A stretch of DNA of 64,000 nt from Cenococcum geophilum 1.58 (lineage: Eukaryota > Ascomycota > Dothideomycetes > Gloniales > Gloniaceae): contig KV748240.1 in the NCBI GenBank assembly GCA_001692895.1, positions 124,001-188,000 on the forward strand, written 5' to 3'. Below are positions 1 to 8,600 of this stretch, in pieces. The notes below the pieces were generated by a model, which was not told the origin of the DNA, did not search any database, and saw only the letters and a list, made by a program, of their open reading frames with translations. How positions within the stretch are numbered: position 1 is the first letter of the stretch; every line of letters starts with the position of its first letter. A program made the translations under genes and the position numbers.

Positions 1-1005
1 GCCAGAAGCGTCGCCGCGCGATATTACTAGACTATATAGGGATATAAGGGAGAGGACGCCCTATAGGAAGACTATTATAGACAGCTATAGCAAGCTTAAG
101 ACCAGGATAATTAAGAATTAGACTTAACGCGGCAAATATAACATTTATAGCCAACTCTTAAAGGGTATATAGCTAACTAGTAAAAATAGGGGAGGAACTA
201 AAGACAATAATAGATTTAGATATAGAAGCGCTACTAGAAATATAAGATATAGGAATAGAAAGCTCTATATAAAATAAGTAGTAACTAGGATGTAGATATA
301 AGAGATAAAAGCTCTAAATATTCTAGAGAAAATAGAAACAGAGGAAGCGAGGAATAAAGAAGAGGCAAAGGACCCCTACCAGGGGTCCACCACCTATCTA
401 TTATATAGTACAACTGCGGCAACACAAACTACCGTCTTATAAGGCCCTTGCTAGACAGCTTAGACCTAGAGAAACACTATATCCTTACTATATAAGAGCC
501 GTATTACAATGCCTATATATAATTAATATACTGCCCCTAAGGATTCCAGCTCCTATATAAACTAAAAGCAGCTATACGCGTATACTTTATAATTAGCAAG
601 GCTATTAGCCTATCCTTATAGTTATAGTAGGCAGTTAACCCAAATATTATAGTTATAACAATCTAAATATATAGGGGACCGGTTTAGATTCTTAATATAT
701 ATAACCCTAGGGTTAAAGGGGTCCTATAAATAGAGAATATTATATTAGTAATAAGCTTACTAGAAACCGAAAATATAGAGTTTATCCTATTAGGAGATAT
801 AAACCTCTACCACCTACGGTAGGGGGGTATTTATATTACTGCCAAATAATAGGCAGAGTGCCTATTAAAAGCTATAGACACCTAGGGCCTTAAGCTAGCT
901 ACCCCCCTAAGAGCAATTATATAGCAATAAGGCACCGCTAGAAGTATAATTGACCTTATATTTATGGATGAAGGCCTATACTAGAGACTTAAAAGATATA
1001 ACCCC

Positions 1006-1106
1006 TGTAAGAGTATATATATTAGGTCCCGCCGCGCTTACAACAAGTTCGCAAGCACTCTTAGTCTTTTTGGCCGTATGGTGACGTAGAGGCGGGCTAC
1101 GTTATA
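1006..1106 (+). repeat. TRIM left LTR
   Basis: 101 bp, TG...TA (CA before mutation). Differences from the right copy are mainly G-to-A or C-to-T, for example in the segment at 1078-1095. It contains AAGTTCGCAAGCAC at 1045-1058, the partner of the primer site downstream. Confidence 0.85.
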
Positions 1107-1109
1107 ATT

Positions 1110-1123
1110 GTGCTTGCGAACTT
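1110..1123 (+). promoter_or_regulatory. TRIM self-priming primer-binding site
   Basis: GTGCTTGCGAACTT begins 3 nt after the left LTR and is the perfect reverse complement of AAGTTCGCAAGCAC inside the LTR (1045-1058, also 1387-1400). In Tf1 of fission yeast the 5' end of the transcript folds back onto such a site and serves as the reverse-transcription primer. By that analogy the transcript would start at or near 1045, 62 nt before the LTR end. Confidence 0.75.
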
Positions 1124-1142
1124 ACTGGGGCCAGGTGTCGTG

Positions 1143-1153
1143 GGTTCGATCCC
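1143..1153 (+). promoter_or_regulatory. tRNA T-arm / Pol III box B-like motif in TRIM interior
   Basis: GGTTCGATCCC matches the box B consensus and sits in a tRNA T-arm shape: GTGGG, a 7-nt loop TTCGATC, CCCAT. The sequence TGGCGACGTGG in the right LTR (TGGTGACGTAG in the left, about 1078-1088) resembles box A. No complete cloverleaf could be folded, so this is a tRNA-like relic or a coincidence and not a tRNA gene. Confidence 0.45.
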
Positions 1154-1332
1154 CATCGGTCACTTCGCTCTGGTATAGTCTAACACGCATCCGTACGATG
1201 AGGCGGGTCGGCTGAGTCCGATCGCTTATGTTATTGGGGACTAACTAATATGGTGATACTTTTGGCGTTTGATCCCTATGGCGCGAACGGGCGCACAGAG
1301 GAATCCCTGCGAGCGCTCGAGGACGAGCGCGC

Positions 1333-1343
1333 AGAGGAGAGGG
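1333..1343 (+). promoter_or_regulatory. TRIM polypurine tract
   Basis: AGAGGAGAGGG ends 4 nt before the right LTR, where plus-strand DNA synthesis of an LTR element is primed. Confidence 0.65.
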
Positions 1344-1347
1344 CAAT

Positions 1348-1448
1348 TGTAAGAGTATATATATTAGGTCCCGCCGCGCTTGCGACAAGTTCGCAAGCAC
1401 TCTCAGTCTTTTTGGCCGTATGGCGACGTGGAGGCGGGCCACGTTACA
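1348..1448 (+). repeat. TRIM right LTR
   Basis: 101 bp, TG...CA, less mutated than the left copy. Directly followed by the target duplication ACCCC. Confidence 0.85.
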
Positions 1449-4381
1449 ACCCCAAAGAAGAATAGGTACTTGCTTTAGACCATACCCCCATCTAAATACA
1501 GCTAGATCTAGATATTAAGGCACAATTAAATAGTAAAAGATACGCAATAAGAAAGCTTAAGATAGATAGCTTCCTTAATATAGTTAAATAACAACTTTAA
1601 GACCTAGAAGAAATCCACCCGATACTAAATAAGCGAGGCTTAGTAGCTACCCCTAAGGAAATCAACTAAAGACTAGAAAGGATCTAGGNAGCAATTAAAA
1701 ATAGGTTAGAAGAGCACTGCCCGGTCTTAAAAGCAGGCCCCTACGCGCGATACATATGGTCCATATAATACGCGGTTCTTATCACCAGCTAATAATAAGC
1801 AAGAAGAAAATACACAAGCAGCTATAATCCTAAAGACAAGAGATATTATAAAGACACAAGAAACCAGCTAAAGAATACTCTGAAAAAAGAAGTAAGGAAT
1901 AGCTGGAGATAGTTTATAAATAAGTATACTACTAACCCGAGCCTTCCCCATAATAAAGGTCTTTAGAGGATAGCGAAATAGGTAAAGAGAAAGGCAGGAC
2001 GTCTAGTAGAAAACCCACATCTTCCGCCCCTGTAAAGACTAGGTAAATTACTAGCTATAAGCAACAATAATAAGAAGGCAAAAATCCTTATAGAAAGATT
2101 TTCCCCCTAACTAGCTCTAGTAGACCTTAGCGATATTACGGGCAAAGCACTGGTAACTTGCCTAAGGGTCAACAGTGATATAACAACTAAAGAAATGGCT
2201 AGAACTATTAGCCGCCTTTTAAATAATATAGTACCAGAACTAGATAGGATTCTAAATAAAGCCCTAAAGACCTACGGACCACTAATAGCACCTTAGCTTA
2301 CGGATGTAGCTAGAGTATGCTTTATAATAGGCTACTACCCAAGACTTAGAAGAGCTATAATAACGTTTATCCTATATAAAGAAGGTAAAGTAAACTACTT
2401 ATTTCTAGGGAGCTACCGCCCTATTACCTTAGAGAATACCCTTAGTAAGATCTTAGAAAGGGTAATAGTGAACCGTATAGCAGATATGGTAGAGGAACAT
2501 ACCCTATTACTATAAAGCTAAATAGGGGCAAGAAAGAACCGCTCAATACTATTAGTACTTACGCTACTCACTACCACTATTAAATTAGCATAGGCGATAC
2601 GAAGGGACTTTATAGTATTAATACTTAGCCTAGATATTAGTAGCGCCTACAATAACGTACCCTATAAGCGTCTCCTATACATTCTTAGAGTAAAAGGCTT
2701 CCTAAAATAGATTATATAATTTGTTTAAGGGTTTATAGGCCAAAAAGAAACATCGCTAGTCTTTAGCAGATACTAAAGCCCCCCTATTGCAGTTGCAATA
2801 GGAATACTATAAGGATCACCCCTCTTACCTATACTTTTCCTTTTCTTTATAAGCAACCTACTTAACTCCTTTAAGGAAGGGGCAACCTAGGGGATAGGCT
2901 TTATTGATAATATAAACCTAATTATATACAGGCCAACAGCCGCAGAGAATTGCAGAACGCTAGAGAAAGCTTATAACACCTATATAGAATAGGCAAGACA
3001 ATATAGAGTCCAATTCTTACTAAAAAAGTACTAGCTAATCTATTTTATAAGAAAACGCAACTAATCTACAGATCTTTAGTATATAATTCGTATCTAAGGC
3101 TTTAGGGGTTAGCTAGTTCAGGGCCTAAGAGTATTAGGAGTATAGGTAGACAGTAAGCTCTAATAGAGCGTATATACGGCCTAAGCTGCCTATAAGGGCT
3201 AAGTATAGTATATTGTATTATCTAGGATTATTAATTCTATATGGGGCCCATGCTTCTAGAGGTTACGCCTACTATATATAGCAATTGTCCGGCCAACCAT
3301 GACGTATAGGTCTAGTATTTAGGCCATTGGAGAATCTAAAAAAGGCCCCCCTAAATCACTCCTTAAACTACTCTAAAAGGTCCAAACAGCCTGCCTTTAG
3401 AGTATAATAGGCGGATATAAGCGAACGGCCACAGCACTGCTTAAGAAGGAAGCTAATATTCCCCCCCTATAACTATATATTAAAGCCGCTATAATATAAA
3501 GGGCGTAAAAGGAACGCAACTCTAATATTATAAAGTATATTAAGATATACCTAAATAAACTATAGAGGGACCCTAGGGCGCCTTATAGGAGAACAAACCA
3601 ACAACCCTAAAGTAGGGAAGATATATTAGAGAAACAGGTAAAGAAAGTAAAAGAAGAATAGTGCTACTCTAGGGCCTAGGCCCATATAGAGGAGAAAGGG
3701 AGACGCGTAAGAGGCTAGTAAGGATAATAGTAAGAGAAAAAAAAGAGCTAAAGTAAAGTATAAAAGAACGCTAGGAAACTAACTACTGTAATGCAATACT
3801 AGCTAGACCAACGCTGGAGAGGCGTATAGGAGTTAAAGGTATAGAGGTTAACTAAGGTAAGAAGAACCTAAGCCGTAGCATAATTAACGCTATAGGGGGT
3901 AAATACTCTAGGGCTCTAAGAAGGCCTAATAAAGGCAGAAAATATAATAGCAATACTTTTAAGAATAGGAGTAATAGGACTAAAAGACTGGCTCTACTGG
4001 GTGGGTGTCCTAGTAGGTAGCCTAAGATGCAAATATAGCTAGCTAAGACAGACACTAAAGCATGTAATACTATTATGCCCCTTATATACTAACCAAGAAG
4101 CAATACTCTTAGTAGCTAGCACAAAGAACTATAAGACACTGCTCTTAACATAAAAAGGCCTTAAGGCGGTTACCTAGTGGCTTATTAGCTAAAATGTACT
4201 AAACCAGTTCTAGGTTATAAAGGAAATGGCAATAGAAGGTAGGGGGGCGAGTAATAGGTGCCCCCTAATAACTCTATAGCAGTAGAGTAAAGTTTACAAT
4301 ACTAGCGCGTCCGTAGGCTTATTACGGCAGCAGTGGTTCCTAAGGAGGTCAAAAAGTAAGGTAGCAGGAGCACTATAGGTA

Positions 4382-4417
4382 ACTCGCAGGCGCCTCACAG
4401 GCGCCTTATAGGCGAGT
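4382..4417 (+). other. LINE 3' UTR GC-rich hairpin
   Basis: ACTCGC and GGCGAGT arms enclose two GGCGCC palindromes. The equivalent block recurs in copies 2 (about 8735-8762) and 3 (about 13341-13378). Location just upstream of the tail suggests an RNA structure read by the reverse transcriptase, which is inference. Confidence 0.45.
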
Positions 4418-4556
4418 CCTATAAGGCAGGGAGATGGATTATAAGGTTTTCTTAAATAGAGTTTTCTCCCCATATGTATATAAGGAGTAGTCCGCGTGGG
4501 CCCAATAGGGATCCAAATCGGACGTTAAGCAATGAATTATTATATTATTATATGGT

Positions 4557-4821
4557 TATTAAGATATTAAATTATAGATTTTCTAATTTTTAATAAGGTT
4601 TTAATGTGGCCCGGAGGCCCGTATAGCCTATTAGCCCGCAGACTATATTATAGGAAGTGCTGGAAATATTATATAAGTAAAAGCACTATAAAGATATAGA
4701 TATTATAATATTAGAACTCTATAGCTAATTAAAAATATTTTCTATTTTTTAATATATTATAATAAGAAATAACTAAACAATAATTCTAGAACCTAAAGAA
4801 ATAGTACAACAACTATCTCTA
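4557..4821. other. AT-rich spacer, nothing recognised
   Basis: Very AT-rich sequence with a short GC island (about 4608-4650) and no recognisable frame or repeat. It ends with CTCTA, the left target duplication of the solo LTR that follows. Confidence 0.5.
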
Positions 4822-5002
4822 TGTAACGGCGCTGGGGCACTACCCCTATAACGTCTATATGCAGCCTAGTTAGGGGCTCGCTTAGAGACTTGGCTTGTAT
4901 ATATAGACCTTTCCTTAACCTTCTTTTACTTCTTAGCTTAGTATCTTTATAAGATAGCATTCTATAAGCTTTAGTTTAGAGGCATTTATATAAGCCGTTA
5001 TA
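4822..5002 (+). repeat. Solo LTR of a gypsy1/2-related family
   Basis: 181 bp, starts TGTAACGG and ends CCGTTATA, flanked by the perfect 5-bp duplication CTCTA (4817-4821 and 5003-5007). Its start and its right-hand ~75 bp match the gypsy1/2 LTR, but the middle differs. It keeps AGCTTAGTAT (4935-4944), 68 nt from the LTR end, the sequence predicted to self-prime gypsy1/2. Confidence 0.85.
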
Positions 5003-5178
5003 CTCTAGAACTAGAAATAGACCTCCTATTTATCCTCTCTTATTTTAGGTACTTTTAAGCGTTTTAGTACCTCTATAGCACCCTCCCTATACTTATTACC
5101 TCCTTTAAGCTTAATAACCTTCTTAATATACCTAATAATTGTAAATTTAGGTAAGCGGAGGTTGGTAAACAATATAGT
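5003..5178. other. AT-rich spacer ending in a copia LTR scrap
   Basis: 5003-5138 holds no recognised feature. 5139-5178 matches the first ~40 bp of the minus-oriented copia LTR (TGTAAATTTAGGTAAGCGGA...) with a short deletion. Gypsy1 begins directly in this scrap, so the copia LTR was the older resident. Confidence 0.6.
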
Positions 5179-5388
5179 TATAACGGCGCTATCGCACGTT
5201 AACTACTAAATTCTGCTATATTCTACTAACCTATAATTAACTCGCCTAAAGCTAGCGCCTTAGCGGCTTACCCTATATATTTGTTTATATCGGTTTTAGT
5301 AAACCCTTTTCTTTCTCCTTAGCTTAGTATCTTTATAATATAGTATTCTATAAGCTTTAGTTTAGAGGCATTTATATAAGCCGTAACA
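5179..5388 (+). repeat. gypsy1 5' LTR
   Basis: 210 bp, begins TATAACGG (TGTAACGG before mutation) and ends CCGTAACA. Contains AGCTTAGTAT at 5321-5330. Confidence 0.85.
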
Positions 5389-5390
5389 TT

Positions 5391-5400
5391 ATACTAAGCT
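5391..5400 (+). promoter_or_regulatory. gypsy1 self-priming primer-binding site
   Basis: ATACTAAGCT starts 2 nt after the LTR and is the exact reverse complement of AGCTTAGTAT at 5321-5330 in the LTR. The layout matches Tf1-type self-priming. I saw no match to a tRNA 3' end here. Confidence 0.6.
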
Positions 5401-5618
5401 CACCCTACCTTACCTAGGAAGGCCTTAATAATATCCCACCCTAAAGAAACTTTATCTGTAATAACGTATTAACGCGCTATACTTAGACACTAAAACAACT
5501 CTATATTACCTGGGAAGGCCTAGATAATATTCTACCTTATAAGCTAAATAGGACTAGACCTATACCCCTAGAATTAAAACTAAAGTATATAATACTAATA
5601 AACCTTAGGAAGCCAATA

Positions 5619-8600
5619 ATAGTACCTAAAGTAAGCTTATTTAAGAGAGCTAACTCTATTTAAGAGGAACCTAAGATCTAATTAGGATTANAAATTAAAG
5701 ATAATAATAATATTATAGACGTACGCGAGTAGATTTACGCCCTTATAGCTAGCTAGGAAGCTAATTACCCCAAAGTAAAAAATATATAAAAGACCCTATA
5801 AGAGATTCTAGAAAGCCTTATAGCCCTATAAAATAGCCTAGCTTTCCTTTTTTAAAGCCCTAGCTAACCTATCTACTCTACTAAATATAATATACTAGGG
5901 AGTATAGATATAATAATAAAGTAATTAAAGTCTGTTAAGCTCTTTAACCCCCTACTACTATCTAACGGGATAGACCCTACCTTTAAGAATTAGAGGATTT
6001 AAGTATAAGGAAAGCTCCGTATTAACTATAATTACTTTCTTTCTAAAGAAGCTAAAATACTCTACCTCTTTAGTCGAACTACTAGGGACGCCTAATAGCA
6101 CCTTTAAGCTAAGTTTAAGGACAACTTCCCTATCTAATTTATATCTATTAATAAGATAATACGGTACCTAGCGGCTATTTATATTAACCTAAATAAAGTA
6201 CAAAATGCCCGTTATAACTATAATCGCCTAATAATAAAACTAAACTAACCCTTTACTAAATTCTAAACTTAATTTCTATACTTTATAGGAGAAGGCTAGG
6301 TTCCTTTTAAGAACTACTAATTAGACCTATATAATAAGCTAATAATCCGGCTATAAGAAAAGATTATTATAACCTTAAATAACCTACTAACCTATAAAAA
6401 CTCGCAGTATATTACTTATTATTAGACTTAAAACTAAAGTGGATTAACGCCCGCCCTAATTAGTAGAAGTAACTCCATAATAATTAGAACTCGCTAGCTA
6501 TACCTATAGGAGCCAGAGTAGAAAGATAGGTTACGACTACTTTTATACTAAAGGCGGTTATAACTATATACTAGTAAGCCTCGCCTAACTAGTTACGTAC
6601 TATGCTATTAACTAGTATTCGCCGTAATACTCTAATTAACCCTACCTTGGCTATATACTATAACTGCGATAAGGAAAATTACTTTATCTTATCCTACCTG
6701 GAGCTAAAGGATATAGGCGATATTAAGGAAATAGAGGAAGGAGAAATATCTAATAAGTTAGGAAAAAAAGAACCTTAGGGAAAGACTCCCCCCTAGGGTA
6801 CCCTATTAATCTTAAAGAGATTAATCTTAGTTAGTTAATAGGTAGAAAGCATTTTATAGTTTTATATATATTATCTTAAAATAGATATAGAGTTAATATA
6901 ACCGCCTTTATTAATACTAGAGTAAATAGCTTTACCTTTATAAATACTATTTATATAAATATTGTTGCTAAGTTTCTAAATATAGAAGCTATTTAACTAA
7001 AGAAGCCTATTTAGGTAAAAGGCTATAATAGCTAAGCCGGTCGGCCCGTTACCTATATCTTAAAGTTATATATCGCTCTTAACGGACGACGCTAATATAG
7101 TATCCCCTTTTACATCTTAGACCTAGGGTCCTATAATATAATCCTTAGACGAAAATAGATATCCTATTTTAATATTTAGTTAAACGTATAATAAAGACGG
7201 TTTATTTAGCTAGAGGATAAACTAAGGTTGCCCTCCTTTATTAAGGAGATCCAAACTAACCGTAAGATACTAGCCATAAGGGCTAACCCTACTTACTAGT
7301 AGGATATCCGGGCCCGTAACCTAGCCTTTACTTAAAAAAACGCCCGCTATAAAGCTAGAAAGAACTCTATATTAATAAAGATACTCTTCTAAAGCGCTAT
7401 ATTTAAAGAGGACTTTACGTATAAAAGCGGGATAAATAATAATATAGATAACGTCTAAATCGCATAGATCTAACCGGTATAGAAAAGAACGTATTAATAG
7501 GATATAAGGGATAACCTTTAAAAGATACAATAGGAGCTAAAAGGAGTAATAATAATGCTAGTACCCTAGAAGTCCCTAAAGTTATATACGCCCCTATTAT
7601 TAGGTAACCCCCCTACTATAAATATTACTATAATTAGCGCTATAGCGTTCTACTTTAATATATACCGGAAGGATAATAAGGTCTTTATAATAAGCCTATA
7701 TAAGATTAACTAGATTATTAATAATAGAGAGGAAAGGCTAGCTAAGGAAACTAATAAGGAACTAGTTAAACGCCTCTTTTTTACTATTTATATAGACTAT
7801 AAAAATACATTCTTAAAGGCAGCCTTAGATAAGTTACCTTCCTACCAGATATATAATTATAAGATTTAATTAGAAGCCAATAACTTACTAGGCTATAGCC
7901 CCCTTTACTATTAATTAATAGATAAGCTAAAAGTAATAAAGTAGTACTTAATTAATAACCTAGATAAAGGGTTTATTAAACTAAGTTAAGCCCCTTTTAC
8001 TTCCCCTATCCTATTTATAAAAAAGCCTAATAGAGGCCTTAATTTTTATATTAACTATTAAAAGCTAAACACTATTACTTAAAAGGACTAGTATCTTATT
8101 CCTTTAATTAACGAGACCCTTATACGTCTAAACTAGGTAAAGATTTTTACTAAACTTAATATCCGCTAAGCTTTCTACTAAATTAGGATAAACCCTATAT
8201 TTAAAGATTTAATAACGTTCCGTACCTATTATAGTTCTTATAAATATAAAGTTTTTTCTTTTAGACTAATAAACGGACTGGCTACGTACTAAAGGTATAT
8301 AAATAACGTTCTTTTTAATTACCTTAACGAATTCTATACGGTATACCTAGACAATATTCTTATATACTTAAACAACAAACTTAAGTATTAAGTTTATGTT
8401 AAAAAGGTCTTAGAGAGACTATAAAACACAGGCTTATAAGTTAATATTAAGAAATATAAGTTTAGGGTAAAACGTATAAAATACCTTAGGTTTATTATAA
8501 CTATAGAAGGAATTAAGGTTAACCCTAAGAAGGTAGAGGTAATTTATAACTAGAAGCCCCTTTATATAATAAAGGAAATCTAGTTATTCCTTAGCTTTTA

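Larger units (their letters stand above)
1006..1448 (+). mobile_element. TRIM-like miniature LTR retrotransposon, 443 bp
   Basis: Two 101-bp direct repeats flank a 241-bp noncoding interior. The repeats start TGTAAGAG and end GTTACA (GTTATA in the left copy). The element is bordered by a perfect 5-bp target duplication ACCCC (1001-1005 and 1449-1453). LINE copy 3 carries the uninterrupted site near 16310-16330 (minus strand), so the insertion is clean. A purine tract AGAGGAGAGGG lies just before the right LTR, and a 14-nt self-complementary primer site follows the left LTR. It is less AT-biased than the LINE around it, so it is probably a late arrival, although the left LTR already shows G-to-A changes. 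It has no coding capacity and would have to borrow proteins, presumably from a self-priming chromovirus. Orientation is taken from the primer site and purine tract. Confidence 0.85.
400..4250 (+). pseudogene. LINE ORF2 (endonuclease-reverse transcriptase), copy 1
   Basis: Broken polyprotein that would nick target DNA and reverse-transcribe LINE RNA in the nucleus. The endonuclease runs from about 410 to 1000 and resumes after the TRIM at 1454; its GD-x-N-x-x-H-type motif reads GDINLYH near 797. The reverse transcriptase (about 2330-3060) shows SYRPITLENTLSKILERVI, then LSLDISSAYNNVP (first catalytic Asp region), then QGSPLLPILF, and GFIDNIN where the second catalytic motif should be FxDD, so one Asp is now Asn. 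Near 4030-4080 is a remnant of the C-terminal Cys/His motif, and the frame ends around 4240 with a region resembling the GLRAVxRW...LxQF tail of fungal LINEs. Many in-frame stops make it nonfunctional. I did not find a convincing RNase H domain. Confidence 0.8.
1..4556 (+). mobile_element. Tad1-like LINE, copy 1 (5' end outside window)
   Basis: Non-LTR retrotransposon of the type common in filamentous fungi. From left to right one can follow the end of ORF1, an AP-type endonuclease, a reverse transcriptase and a C-terminal Cys/His segment, then a 3' UTR ending near 4540 in a short ATT-rich tail. The 3' UTR (4341-4540) is the reverse complement of the start of copies 2 and 3 at 8611 and 13220, which fixes the 3' end. 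The frame is full of TAA/TAG at former glutamine codons, the pattern left by RIP. It is interrupted at 1006-1448 by a TRIM element. Copy 3 (13218-18760) suggests that about 1 kb of the 5' end lies outside the window. Confidence 0.85.

Noticed and set aside
1110-1165. Possible complete tRNA gene in the TRIM
   Set aside because: Only the T-arm is canonical. The acceptor stem pairs poorly, and no D-arm or anticodon arm can be placed.
1250-1465. 71-codon open frame and its 65-codon antisense partner (1245-1442)
   Set aside because: They span the TRIM interior and right LTR and run into LINE sequence by chance. The GC-rich composition alone explains the lack of stops.
3852-4055. Leucine-rich open frame on the minus strand, repeated at 9085-9357 and 13704-13907, looking like a small membrane protein
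   Set aside because: It is the antisense of the LINE ORF2 C-terminal region in all three copies; similarity follows from the element being repeated.
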